Part shown: positions 44,649 to 52,915 of the stretch, piece after piece
Position numbering within the stretch: position 1 is the stretch's first letter
How the letters are laid out: each line of letters starts with the position of its first letter
DNA from: DATGPD01 sp041398565
GTDB taxonomy: Bacteria > Planctomycetota > UBA1135 > UBA2386
Reading direction: 5' to 3'
Length of the DNA: 64,000 nucleotides
NCBI GenBank assembly: GCA_041398565.1
Contig: JAWKUN010000005.1
Location: 620,001-684,000 of the forward strand
The notes under the pieces: generated by a model
Databases searched by the model: none
What the model was told of the DNA's origin: nothing
What the model saw: the letters and a program-made list of their open reading frames with translations, nothing else
Translations under genes and position numbers: made by a program

Positions 44649-47362
44649 CGGCCGAGCTCGACTGGCGGCGGGTGCGCCCCGTCTTCGAGGAGATCTCGGC
44701 GCTCGAGGACCCGGCCCGGCGAGCACGGCTCGCGCGCCTGCGCGCCGACGACCCGGAGCTGGGAGCCATGGTCGAGAAGCTGCTCGCCGCCGAGGGACAA
44801 GACGACGACTTCTTGCGCTCGCCCCTGCCCGCCGACCTCGCACCCACTCTGGCAGGACGCCGGCTCGGTGGCTTCCGTATCGTGCGTGCTCTGGCGAGCG
44901 GCGGCATGGGCACGGTGTGGGAAGCCGAGCAGGACGAACCGCGGCGCAAGGTCGCGGTGAAGACCATGCACATCGGTCTGGCGTCGGTGCAGTTTCGGCG
45001 TCGCTTCCGGTTCGAGGCCGAGCTGCTCGGTGCCCTGCAACACCCGTCGATCGCCCAGGTGTACGGAGCGGGCGTGCTCGAGGCGGAGGACGCGGCCATG
45101 TCGTTGCCTTGGTTCGCGCTGGAGTACGTCGAGGGTGCGCGACCACTGGTCGCCTACGCCCGTGACGAGGCGCTCGACCTCGACCGTCGCTTGCGTCTGT
45201 TCGTGTCGGTGTGCAGCGCCGTGCAGCACGCGCACCAACGCGGCGTGATCCACCGCGATCTTAAGGCCGCCAACGTGCTGGTCGACTGTCAGGGCCAGGT
45301 CAAGGTCATCGACTTCGGCATCGCCCGCCTCATCGACGCCGAGGGCGGTGAGACGACGCAGCACACCCGCACCGGCGAGATCGTGGGAACGCTGGAGTCG
45401 ATGAGCCCGGAGCAGGTCGACGGCCGGCGCGACGAGGTCGATGCGCGCACCGACGTGTACGCGTTGGGGGCGACCCTGTACGAGCTGACTACCGGCCGCC
45501 GTCCCTACGACCTCGACGGCGTGGCGCTGGCCGAAGCGGCGCGCACGATCCGCGAGATCAATCCCTTGCCACCGAGCCGAGTCGACCCGACCCTTCCGCG
45601 CGAAGTCGACTGGATCGTGGGCAAGGCGATGGAGAAGGACCCGCGGCGACGCTACGCCTCTGCCAGCGAGATCGAGCACGAGATCACCCGTCTGCTGGCG
45701 CGCGAGCCGGTACTCGCCGGCCCGCCGAGCCGGACCTACCGCCTGCGCAAGTTCTGCCAACGTCACAAGGCCGGCGTGGCGGCCGCGGTGACCGCCGCCC
45801 TCGCCGTGGCGCTCGGTCTCGCCGGTGCCGCGTTCGGGTTGATTCGGCACCAACAAGCCGCCGTGACCGAGGCCGCCGCCCGCGCCGAGGAGAACCTCAA
45901 CCGCCGCTTCGAGAACTATGTCGAGGGCCTGTTCGATCGGTTCACGCCGGAGACTGCGGATGGCCACGAGCTGAACCGCGACGAATTGTTGGTGCACGGA
46001 GCCCAGTGGATCCGCTCCGACTTGCAGGACCGGCCGTTGCTGCAGGCACGCCTGCTGCGCACGGTCGGCAACGTCTACGCCAGCACCGGTCGCTACGACG
46101 CGGCACTACCGGTGCTCGAGGACGCGGTGCGCATCGCGCGCGGCCAGGGCGAGGCTGGCGAGCACGACCTCGCCGAGTGCCTCCTGAGGCTCGGGCTCGT
46201 CTGTCGTCGACGCAGCGACCTCGCCCGGGCCGAGACGGCGCTGCGCGAAGCTCTGGCGCTCCAAGAGAAGCGGTACGGCAGCGACAGCCTCGTGCTCGGG
46301 CCGATCTTGAACGAGCTCGGTGTATTGCTCGCCGGCAGCCGCCCGCAGGATGCGCTGGCGTGCTACCAGCGAACCTACGACCTGCTGGTGTCGCACGGAG
46401 GCATCAGCGGCGACGCCGCCATCGTGCTCGCCAACATGGGCAACATCGACCTGCGTGCACACCGCTACGCGGCGGCGCGCGACCGCTTCGAACGCGCGCT
46501 TCCGATCCTGATCAGCGCCCACGGCGAAGGCGATCCACGCACGGCCACGATGATCGGTAGCCTGGCAGTGGTCCACCGCAACCTGGGCAACCACGAACGC
46601 GCGCGCGAGCTGCAGCTGCAGGACCTCGAGATCGCGAGCCGAGCGCTCGGTCCCGAACATCCCGACGTGGGCGTGGGTTTGATCAACCTCGCCCAGATCG
46701 ACGAAGTCCTCGGCGACCCCGCCCGGGCGCTGACTCACGCCGAGCGCGGCGAAGCGATCCTCCGCCAGCGCCTGGGCGCGACGCATCCCAACAGCCTCGT
46801 TGCGTCGAACACCCGCGCGCGCCTGCTGGTCTGGACGCGACAACTGGCCGCCGCTCGCCGTCTGCTCGAGGAGTGTTCGGCGCTCGCCGTGGACACCGAC
46901 GACGGCCGGCAGGCGCAATTGACCGGCCGGTTGTTGCTCGCCGACCTCACGCGCATCGAGGGCGACCCGGCGCGAGCGTTGCAGCTCGCCGACGCGGTGT
47001 TGGCGGATCCCCGTGAGCACAGCCCGAAGCTGGTCGCCGAAGGGCACTGGCAGCGCGCCTATGCGCTGGCGCGCCAGGGGCACCGAGCGGCAGCGCTGGC
47101 AGAGCGCGATCTCGCCCGGGCCGCGACCCGAACGCCGCACGCCCATGCCGAGGCCAGGCTCGCCGTGTTGAGCGACGATCCAAGCCGCGCCGTGGCCATC
47201 CTCGCCGAGGCAGTCGCCGCCGGCTTCCGCGACGCAGCGGTGCTCAGCGACCCGGAGTTCGACGGCTTGCGACAGCAGCCGGAGTTCGTCGCTCTGGAGA
47301 CCGCCCTGCGTCGGCGCTCGTCACCCGCAGAGGAACTCGAGCCGCCGAACCGACCTCGGTAG
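44645..47362 (+). CDS. Membrane Ser/Thr protein kinase with TPR-like extracellular region
   Basis: A 905-residue protein. The kinase domain covers about residues 75-350: glycine loop ASGGMGTVWEAE, catalytic Lys106 in VAVKTM, HRDLKAANVL with Asp205, DFGIAR with Asp223, and SPEQVDGRRDEVDARTDVYALG. A membrane segment lies at about residues 378-400 (AAAVTAALAVALGLAGAAFGLI). The remaining 500 residues are helical repeats of the TPR type (YDAALPVLEDAVRIARGQGE, LARAETALREALALQEK, YAAARDRFERALPIL), followed by a C-terminal helical tail. It forms an operon with the upstream sigma factor. Confidence 0.93.
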   Translation: MTAELDWRRVRPVFEEISALEDPARRARLARLRADDPELGAMVEKLLAAEGQDDDFLRSPLPADLAPTLAGRRLGGFRIVRALASGGMGTVWEAEQDEPRRKVAVKTMHIGLASVQFRRRFRFEAELLGALQHPSIAQVYGAGVLEAEDAAMSLPWFALEYVEGARPLVAYARDEALDLDRRLRLFVSVCSAVQHAHQRGVIHRDLKAANVLVDCQGQVKVIDFGIARLIDAEGGETTQHTRTGEIVGTLESMSPEQVDGRRDEVDARTDVYALGATLYELTTGRRPYDLDGVALAEAARTIREINPLPPSRVDPTLPREVDWIVGKAMEKDPRRRYASASEIEHEITRLLAREPVLAGPPSRTYRLRKFCQRHKAGVAAAVTAALAVALGLAGAAFGLIRHQQAAVTEAAARAEENLNRRFENYVEGLFDRFTPETADGHELNRDELLVHGAQWIRSDLQDRPLLQARLLRTVGNVYASTGRYDAALPVLEDAVRIARGQGEAGEHDLAECLLRLGLVCRRRSDLARAETALREALALQEKRYGSDSLVLGPILNELGVLLAGSRPQDALACYQRTYDLLVSHGGISGDAAIVLANMGNIDLRAHRYAAARDRFERALPILISAHGEGDPRTATMIGSLAVVHRNLGNHERARELQLQDLEIASRALGPEHPDVGVGLINLAQIDEVLGDPARALTHAERGEAILRQRLGATHPNSLVASNTRARLLVWTRQLAAARRLLEECSALAVDTDDGRQAQLTGRLLLADLTRIEGDPARALQLADAVLADPREHSPKLVAEGHWQRAYALARQGHRAAALAERDLARAATRTPHAHAEARLAVLSDDPSRAVAILAEAVAAGFRDAAVLSDPEFDGLRQQPEFVALETALRRRSSPAEELEPPNRPR

Positions 47363-47386
47363 CGACGAGACGGCGAAACTCAGTCT

Positions 47387-47575
47387 CTCAGCGCTGCCGG
47401 CGGCCGCAACCCAAAGGGTTGATGTCGGCGCAGCGCCGACCAGAGGGGGCCGCCGGCGCCGTTGTTGCTTGGAGCTTCCAGGGCTGCTCGGGCGTGGCCT
47501 GGTCAGCTCTGTGGCAACGGAACAACACGGCCGAATTCGTGCCCGCCGCGACGATTCGCAGCCCTTGCAGCTCAG
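47387..47575 (+). repeat. 189-bp structured repeat, copy A
   Basis: It is collinear with 57962-58150, with no gaps and only four mismatches (at 47395, 47460, 47540 and 47545). It can fold into a three-way junction: outer stem GCCGGCGGCC/GGCCGCCGGC (47396-47405 with 47448-47457) enclosing hairpins AACCC-AAA-GGGTT (47408-47420) and GTCGGCGC-A-GCGCCGAC (47424-47440). A second long stem pairs GAGCT (47472) and AGGGCTGC (47480) with GCAGCCCT (47558) and AGCTC (47569). None of the four mismatches falls in these stems. It lies 24 bp after the kinase gene's stop. Confidence 0.85.
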
Positions 47576-47612
47576 TGAGAGAGAATCGAGCGTACACGCT
47601 CCGAGTCAGGTT

Positions 47613-47650
47613 GCTGGCGATCGCCTTCGCGATCGCGAGCCTTCGGCTTC
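47613..47650. repeat. 38-bp two-hairpin repeat, copy 1
   Basis: Identical over 38 bases to 48702-48739. It contains GCGATCGC-CTTC-GCGATCGC, a perfect 8-bp hairpin made of two octamers, followed by AGCC-TTC-GGCT. It stands in the gene-poor stretch 47363-47708, which otherwise holds only the 189-bp repeat. Confidence 0.7.
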
Positions 47651-47708
47651 AGGCGAACTCCCGGACGTCTTCGTCCCGGGCTCCAGGTCGTCCACACGCG
47701 CCAGCCCG

Positions 47709-48224
47709 TCACTCGACTCGCTCGAACTCGAGGTAGTCGCCGCTGGGTTGGAGAATCTTCAGGGACGTGCTGGTCAGCGCGACGAGTCGCATCTCGACCA
47801 GGCCTTCCGCCTCCAGCACGGGCGTGCCGCCCGACGGGACGCGCACACCGAACCGCGCCGTGGTCCGTAGCTGTTGCCCGCGCAGCTCGTACTCGCGCAC
47901 GCTCGACTGGATCGACGGCTTGCCCGGCGTCCCCGTCTCGTCCTGGATCTGGATGGTGAGATGGCGCTGGCCGATGGTGAGGAAGCCACGGATCGACGTG
48001 GTCGCGATCCGTCCCCCGGACGACGCGGCCTTCAGGCGGTACGAGCCGGCGATCGGGCTCGGCGGCGCGAAGCGCTGCCACAGGTCCTTGCGCTGCACCG
48101 GCGTCATGGGCACGTCCGGCACCTGTGGCAGGGGTGCCGCACCCTGCGGCGGCTGGGGCGGGGGCGGGTCTTGCGTCTGCGCCAGAACGACCACGAGAAG
48201 CAGCGACGCGAACGCCAATCTCAT
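47709..48224 (-). CDS. Exported protein of unknown function
   Basis: A 171-residue protein with a signal peptide (MRLAFASLLLVVVLAQ), a proline-rich linker (DPPPPQPPQGAAPLPQVPDVP) and a small beta-rich domain (SYRLKAASSGGRIATTSIRGFLTIGQRHLTIQIQDE and LEAEGLVEMRLVALTSTSLKILQPSGDYLEFERV). No family recognised. The ATG at 48224 was chosen because it begins the signal peptide. It stands alone, transcribed toward the repeats. Confidence 0.78.
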   Translation of the reverse strand: MRLAFASLLLVVVLAQTQDPPPPQPPQGAAPLPQVPDVPMTPVQRKDLWQRFAPPSPIAGSYRLKAASSGGRIATTSIRGFLTIGQRHLTIQIQDETGTPGKPSIQSSVREYELRGQQLRTTARFGVRVPSGGTPVLEAEGLVEMRLVALTSTSLKILQPSGDYLEFERVE

Positions 48225-48378
48225 GACCTCAGGTAACCGGCACGGGTGGCACGCGTCAACCGGACGCGTGTCTCGTAGACAGCCGCCATCGCCGCGGGGT
48301 CGTGCTACGCGCGGATCACCACCCTCCCGCGACTTCGACGCACCTCCATCGGGCGCAGCCTCTGCCGCGCCACCACCC

Positions 48379-48540
48379 ATGAATCCCCGCGCACGCTCGT
48401 TCCTGAGCTACGGCATCGCCGGCTACGTGTTGTTCCTGGCCACCTTCCTCTACCTGGTCGGCTTCGTCGTCGGCCTACCGCTGCCGCGCACCGTCGCGCT
48501 CCTCGTCCGACGCGGCCGCATCCAGCGGTGGCTGAGCGAA
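48379..48540 (+). pseudogene. Truncated N-terminus of a NnrU/MddA-like membrane methyltransferase
   Basis: The first 45 residues (ARSFLSYGIAGYVLFLATFLYLVGFVVGLPLP) look like the first membrane helices of the isoprenylcysteine methyltransferase-like/methanethiol S-methyltransferase family, whose N-termini read FLYGVVCYAVFFATFLYAIGFVGNL. Family members are about 230-270 residues, but here the similarity stops at about 48500. The frame continues with unrelated arginine-rich sequence to a stop at 48744, just inside the IS element. The 3' part seems to have been lost by rearrangement. Confidence 0.5.
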
Positions 48541-48701
48541 GCGACCGCCATCAGCAGGGCGTCGCGCACGGCTGAGTCCCGCCCGTGCACGAGCACTCGG
48601 CGCGAGGGCGAACGCAGCGTCGCCGTGGCCGACCGTCGATCCCGTCCGCGACCGCCCCGAGCCGAGGTGTCGGTGCCTCGCCCCGCGATTGGAGCCACGT
48701 C

Positions 48702-48739
48702 GCTGGCGATCGCCTTCGCGATCGCGAGCCTTCGGCTTC
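48702..48739. repeat. 38-bp two-hairpin repeat, copy 2
   Basis: Identical to 47613-47650 and ending one base before the left inverted repeat of the IS element. The region 48541-48701 between it and the truncated gene holds nothing recognisable. Confidence 0.7.
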
Positions 48740-48752
48740 CATGAGAGGGCCG

Positions 48753-49040
48753 TGGCCGTCAAGTAGCTGTCATTCGAGAGATCATCCTCCTCCCGGGCCT
48801 CTGGCGCTTGAACCAGAACCACGGCAACGTCGGACCTCGCACGCTTCCATTCGCACTCTGTAAGGCTCTGATCGAGCCAGGTGCACTGTGAGATCCGTCC
48901 GATCTGGCGCTGCTATCTCAGCGACGACCTCGAGGGTCGAACCGAAAGCGCAGTCGCCGGATCGGGCGGTGAGTCCTTGGTTGCCGAGGCTCAGGCTGTT
49001 GACCAGATCCTCGGTGTGGATTCGGGGAAAGAGCGAAGGG
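48753..49040 (-). other. Non-coding IS end, candidate guide (bridge/seek) RNA region
   Basis: The 288 bp between the transposase stop and the left inverted repeat have no open frame with gene-like sequence. IS110-family elements encode a structured RNA that specifies target and donor DNA, and in IS1111-type members it comes from the end downstream of the transposase gene. Position and length fit. I could not identify the guide loops by eye; small foldbacks such as GCTC-TGATC-GAGC are present. Confidence 0.4.
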
Positions 49041-50129
49041 TCAGACCGGCGCGCTGGCGTCAGTCTGGTCCCGTAGTTTGGCCTGGTAGAGTGGGTCGTA
49101 GTCAGCGCCCGTCACCCACAGCCTGTGCATCAGCACGGCAAGTTTGCGAGCGACGGCGGTGATCGCTCTCTTCTTCGCCGACTTGCCACCTCGCGCCGCG
49201 ATCTGCAGGCCGAAGCGCCGCAGGTCGCAGTCGTTGCCGAACGATCCGAGGATGCGCTGCGCCCCCTGGGTCAGGAGGCGCCTCATCCGACCGTCCCCAG
49301 CCTTGCTGATTCGCAGCTGAGGAGAACTGTCGCCCGAGGAGTGACTGCGCGGGCACAGCCCGAGCCAGGAGCCCACCTGTCGACTGCTGGCGAACCGCTT
49401 GGGATCCTCGATCGACAGCACGAACGCAACCGAGATCACCGGGCCGACGCCATCGATCTGCTGCATGCGTGCGACCTCGGGGTAATGCTCGGCCGCGAGC
49501 CTCGCGAGCAGTTGGTCGTAGGCGCGGATGCCCTTCGCGAGATGATGGATCGTCGCCAGCACCGGATCCAGCGCCGGCTTCAGGGTCTCTGGGATCAACG
49601 GCGTGACCTTGGCGACGAAGCCGTCCGTCGAGGCACTGGGCAACGTCAGCCCGAACGCTTTGCAGATCCCGCGCGTCTGCTGCACCGCCATCGTGCGCAT
49701 GCGCACCAGCAGGTCGCGGGCACGCACGATGGACAGGTGCGACTGCGCGACCTCGCCACGGTGGTGCACAGAGCCGAGCAACTCCGGCATGCCAGCGCAC
49801 ATGCGCGCCAGCATCTCGGCGTCACGACGGTCGGTCTTCCGCGGATCCTTCGACAGCAGTTCGACCCGGCGAGGGTTCGCAACCTGAACCTCGTGCCCGA
49901 GTCTACGGATCGCACGCGACATCCAGGGCGACTGCGAGCCAGCCTCGAGGACCACCTTGCAGCCCGGGTACGCACGAAGCGCGTCGGCGAGGCCTTCGGA
50001 GGTCGTGGGGAACGAGGCGCGGCCGATCACCTTGCGGTCGGCGAGAGCGCACAGGTGGGTGCGGCGGTCGCCAACGTCGAGGGCGATGGTCTGCTGGGAT
50101 GGGGACGCGGACAAGGTAGAGTGAGTCAT
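49041..50129 (-). CDS. IS110-family transposase (DEDD recombinase)
   Basis: A 362-residue transposase that appears intact. The RuvC-like N-terminal domain has the DEDD set: Asp18 in ALDVGDR, Glu62 in VVLEAG, and Asp100 and Asp103 in KTDRRDAEML. Residues about 220-305 are the Tnp_20 domain (QQIDGVGPVISVAFVLSIEDPKRFASSRQVGSWLGLCPR), with the serine-rich HSSGDSS segment at 263-269 that holds the catalytic serine in this family. The C-terminus is lysine/arginine-rich. The element may still be active. Confidence 0.93.
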   Translation of the reverse strand: MTHSTLSASPSQQTIALDVGDRRTHLCALADRKVIGRASFPTTSEGLADALRAYPGCKVVLEAGSQSPWMSRAIRRLGHEVQVANPRRVELLSKDPRKTDRRDAEMLARMCAGMPELLGSVHHRGEVAQSHLSIVRARDLLVRMRTMAVQQTRGICKAFGLTLPSASTDGFVAKVTPLIPETLKPALDPVLATIHHLAKGIRAYDQLLARLAAEHYPEVARMQQIDGVGPVISVAFVLSIEDPKRFASSRQVGSWLGLCPRSHSSGDSSPQLRISKAGDGRMRRLLTQGAQRILGSFGNDCDLRRFGLQIAARGGKSAKKRAITAVARKLAVLMHRLWVTGADYDPLYQAKLRDQTDASAPV

Positions 50130-50204
50130 GGGTCGGTCGAGCTCCTATTCTGCAGCCGCGATTCGTCGCGGACTGCGTGAGCCGGCCGGCCCTCTCATCT
50201 CATC

Positions 50205-52877
50205 TCAGCGCCGGATCGCGTCGGCGATCACGTTGGTGAAGCGCGCCGGATGCAACGGATGCAGCAACAGCGCTTGCCAGTAGAGCGTCATGCCTACCAA
50301 CGCCGGGTTGTCCGGGACCGCCAGCGACAACGTCGCGGTTCCCGGCAGCGGCGGCACATAGATCGGCTCGAGCATCACCAACTGCATCGGATCGAGGCCC
50401 AACTCGCCGAACGGGGGCACAGGCACCCGCGCCCGGCGGGGAGCCAAGAGCGGGATCGCCAGGTGGAACAGGTTGGAACGCCCCGGCGCGGCCTCGAACG
50501 TGAGACGCGCCACCCGCCCCGGCACGAAGGCCCAGGGTGCAGAGATCTGGCGCGTCCGGTTGGCATACAGGAGATTCGTTTCGCCGCCGAAGCCACCGCC
50601 CGAGCGCACCACCAGCACGTCCTGGTCGCCGTCGGCATCGAGGTCGGCAATCTCGATCCACCGTGCCGCGCCGGGGCCGTCGCCCCAGAAAGCTCGAGTG
50701 CGGTCGACGAAGAGCCCATGCCCGTCATTCTCGAGCACGCGACTCCCCGACGCCCCCGACTTGCCCAGCACGAGGTCGACGTCGCCGTCGCCGTCGAGGT
50801 CGCCGGCAGCCAGCGCTTCCGTCGAAGTCGGGTCGGTCGGCAGCGCCCCTGGCACCGACCGGAAGAATCCGCTCCCGTCGTTCACGAACAGCCTGTCCTG
50901 TGCGTCGTCGCCAAACACCAGGTCGACGTCACCGTCGCCGTCGGCATCGAAAGCCACCACCGTCCAGGCGCGCGTCCCCCCCTCGGGCAGGCGCACCGCG
51001 GTCTCGTCGGTGAACCGACCGCCGCCGTCGTTCGTGTACACCCGGTTCGTGTGGAAGATCAGGAAGGAGTCGGCGACCACGGCATCGAGGTCACCATCGC
51101 CGTCGACGTCGACGAGCACGACGCGCGCGCTCTGATTCTCGACCTGCGGCAGGTGCGAGGCGGAGACGTCTGCGAAGTGGCCGCTGCCGTCGTTGATGAG
51201 CAGCATGTCTCCCCCACTACCCCAGTCGCGACCTACGAAGAGGTCGAGATCACGATCGCCGTCGACGTCACCCACCGCGATCGACATCACCAGACCGGAC
51301 GGAGGCAGACGACTGGCGGTGGCATCTACGAAGCGTGCGAATCCGTCGTTGATGAGAAGGCGGCAACCATTCCTGTCGGCCAGAATGAGGTCGAGGTCGG
51401 AGTCGCCGTCGACGTCAGCCAAGGCGACGGCGCGCGTGTCGGCGGGGTCCGATCTGAACTGCGCTGCGGTGGCCTCGACGTAGCGCGTCGCTTCCGCGTC
51501 GTGGAGGAACAGCTGGTTGCGCCCACCCACGAACGTCAGAAGCGCGGGTTGGTTGGCGAACACGAGGTCGAGTTCGCCGTCACCGTCGACGTCGCCGACA
51601 GCCGCCCCCAGGCTCACCTCGATGTCGACCGGCAAGCCGGTCTCGTCGGCTACCGCGAACCAGCCCTGCCCATCGTTCAGGTGAACCTGATTGGCCAGAG
51701 GAACGCGCGCGACATTGAGACGCGCGCCCCGTATCGCCACCCAGTCGAGATCGCCGTCGCTATCGAGGTCGCCGGCGACGGCAGCCCCTGTGACGCCACT
51801 GTCGGCACTGACCCGCGCGCCCTCGGTGCGCTCGAACACGCCGCTACCGTCGTTGCGCCAGAGAGCGTTGCGAGCCCCGACGGGTACCGGCGACAGCGAA
51901 CCGTTGCCCAAGACGAGGTCGAGATCACCGTCGCCGTCGAAGTCGCCGGCGAGGACCGCCCCGGTCTCGCTGTCGGAGTCGTCGGGAAGGCGCAACGCGG
52001 TGACGTCGACGAACCGGCCGAGGCCGTCGTTGGCGTAGGCGCGAGTGCGCTGCCCGCGCACCGTGCCGCACACGAGGTCGAGGTCGCCGTCGCCGTCGAG
52101 ATCGGCACAGGCGAGCCCCAGCGCGCCGGGTCGCGGCGCGGGCAGGCGATCGCTGACGTCGGTGAAGTGCCCGCTGCCGTCGTTGTCGAACAGTTCGACG
52201 GTCTCTGCGGAGGCGATCCAAGCGTCCAGATCGCCGTCGGCATCGACGTCGGCGAAGAGGATCGCCCGCGTCTGGTAGCCGTTGGGGACGGCACCGAAGT
52301 GCGTGGCCGTGACGTCGACGAAGACTCCGGCCCCGTCGTTCAGGTACAGCCGGTGCGACTCCGCGAAGTTGCCGAACAGGATGTCCGAGTCGCCGTCTCC
52401 ATCGACGTCCGCCAGGGCCACCGCCTGCGTGCGGTCGATCCGCACCGGCAGGCGCGCCGTCGCGTCGACGTATCCCGCCGCGGTCCACCGGTACAAACGG
52501 TTCTGGGCTGCGTCGTTGGCCCACACGAGATCCGGGTGCCCGTCGCCGTCGAGGTCGCCGGCCGCGACCCCACGCGTGACGTCGGTGTCCAACGGCAACT
52601 CGACGTCGACGAAGTGTGCGTGCCCGTCGTTGACGTGAAGCCGGTTCTGACCGCTGTTGGCGACCACCAGGTCCAGGTCACCGTCGCCGTCCACATCGAA
52701 GAGCGCCGCACCGAAACTGGCCTCCACGCTCGGCGGTAGGTGTGACTTCGTCCGCTGCTCCACCAGCAACTGCTGGCTCGACGTCGAGGACGCGAGTCCC
52801 AGTGTGGCGAGAGTCGAGCACGTGTTGAACCACGCTATGGTCAGGACCGGCGCCCTAGGAGTGACTGTTTGCCGCAT
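50205..52877 (-). CDS. Secreted VCBS/FG-GAP protein with 14 repeats and tail domain type A
   Basis: An 890-residue protein with a signal peptide-like start (MRQTVTPRAPVLTIAWFNTCSTLATLGLAS). I count fourteen repeats of about 50 residues, each with a D-x-D-x-D-x-D loop (DVDGDGDLDLVVAN, DLDGDGHPDLVWAN, DADGDGDVDLVFGDD and so on) and a following LYxNDGxGxFxD strand, so two seven-bladed propellers are possible. The final 110 residues are the type-A tail (VPPFGELGLDPMQLVM, LSLAVPDNPALVGMTLYWQ). Calcium-binding surface propeller; ligand unknown. The ATG at 52877 was chosen over longer frames that lack a signal peptide. Confidence 0.88.
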   Translation of the reverse strand: MRQTVTPRAPVLTIAWFNTCSTLATLGLASSTSSQQLLVEQRTKSHLPPSVEASFGAALFDVDGDGDLDLVVANSGQNRLHVNDGHAHFVDVELPLDTDVTRGVAAGDLDGDGHPDLVWANDAAQNRLYRWTAAGYVDATARLPVRIDRTQAVALADVDGDGDSDILFGNFAESHRLYLNDGAGVFVDVTATHFGAVPNGYQTRAILFADVDADGDLDAWIASAETVELFDNDGSGHFTDVSDRLPAPRPGALGLACADLDGDGDLDLVCGTVRGQRTRAYANDGLGRFVDVTALRLPDDSDSETGAVLAGDFDGDGDLDLVLGNGSLSPVPVGARNALWRNDGSGVFERTEGARVSADSGVTGAAVAGDLDSDGDLDWVAIRGARLNVARVPLANQVHLNDGQGWFAVADETGLPVDIEVSLGAAVGDVDGDGELDLVFANQPALLTFVGGRNQLFLHDAEATRYVEATAAQFRSDPADTRAVALADVDGDSDLDLILADRNGCRLLINDGFARFVDATASRLPPSGLVMSIAVGDVDGDRDLDLFVGRDWGSGGDMLLINDGSGHFADVSASHLPQVENQSARVVLVDVDGDGDLDAVVADSFLIFHTNRVYTNDGGGRFTDETAVRLPEGGTRAWTVVAFDADGDGDVDLVFGDDAQDRLFVNDGSGFFRSVPGALPTDPTSTEALAAGDLDGDGDVDLVLGKSGASGSRVLENDGHGLFVDRTRAFWGDGPGAARWIEIADLDADGDQDVLVVRSGGGFGGETNLLYANRTRQISAPWAFVPGRVARLTFEAAPGRSNLFHLAIPLLAPRRARVPVPPFGELGLDPMQLVMLEPIYVPPLPGTATLSLAVPDNPALVGMTLYWQALLLHPLHPARFTNVIADAIRR

Positions 52878-52915
52878 GGTGTTTCTCGGTCGATGGAGGG
52901 AGGGGGGGCTTCGTG

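Larger units (their letters stand above)
48741..50198 (-). mobile_element. IS110-family element, IS1111-like
   Basis: A 1458-bp unit bounded by a perfect 12-bp inverted repeat, ATGAGAGGGCCG at 48741-48752 and its complement at 50187-50198, around a DEDD transposase gene. Such internal inverted repeats mark the IS1111 subgroup; classical IS110 members lack them. The true tips usually lie a few bases outside the repeats. No target duplication is expected or seen. A long non-coding end follows the transposase gene (48753-49040) and a short one precedes it. The element sits 7 bp from the stop of the VCBS gene at 50205. Confidence 0.8.

Noticed and set aside
47387..47575. Integron attC site as an explanation for the 189-bp repeat
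   Set aside because: No RYYYAAC/GTTRRRY core pair in the right arrangement, no integrase gene in the window and no cassette-like array.
49076..50180. Plus-strand frame opposite the transposase as an accessory IS gene
   Set aside because: It mirrors the transposase codons and shows no known passenger-gene features.
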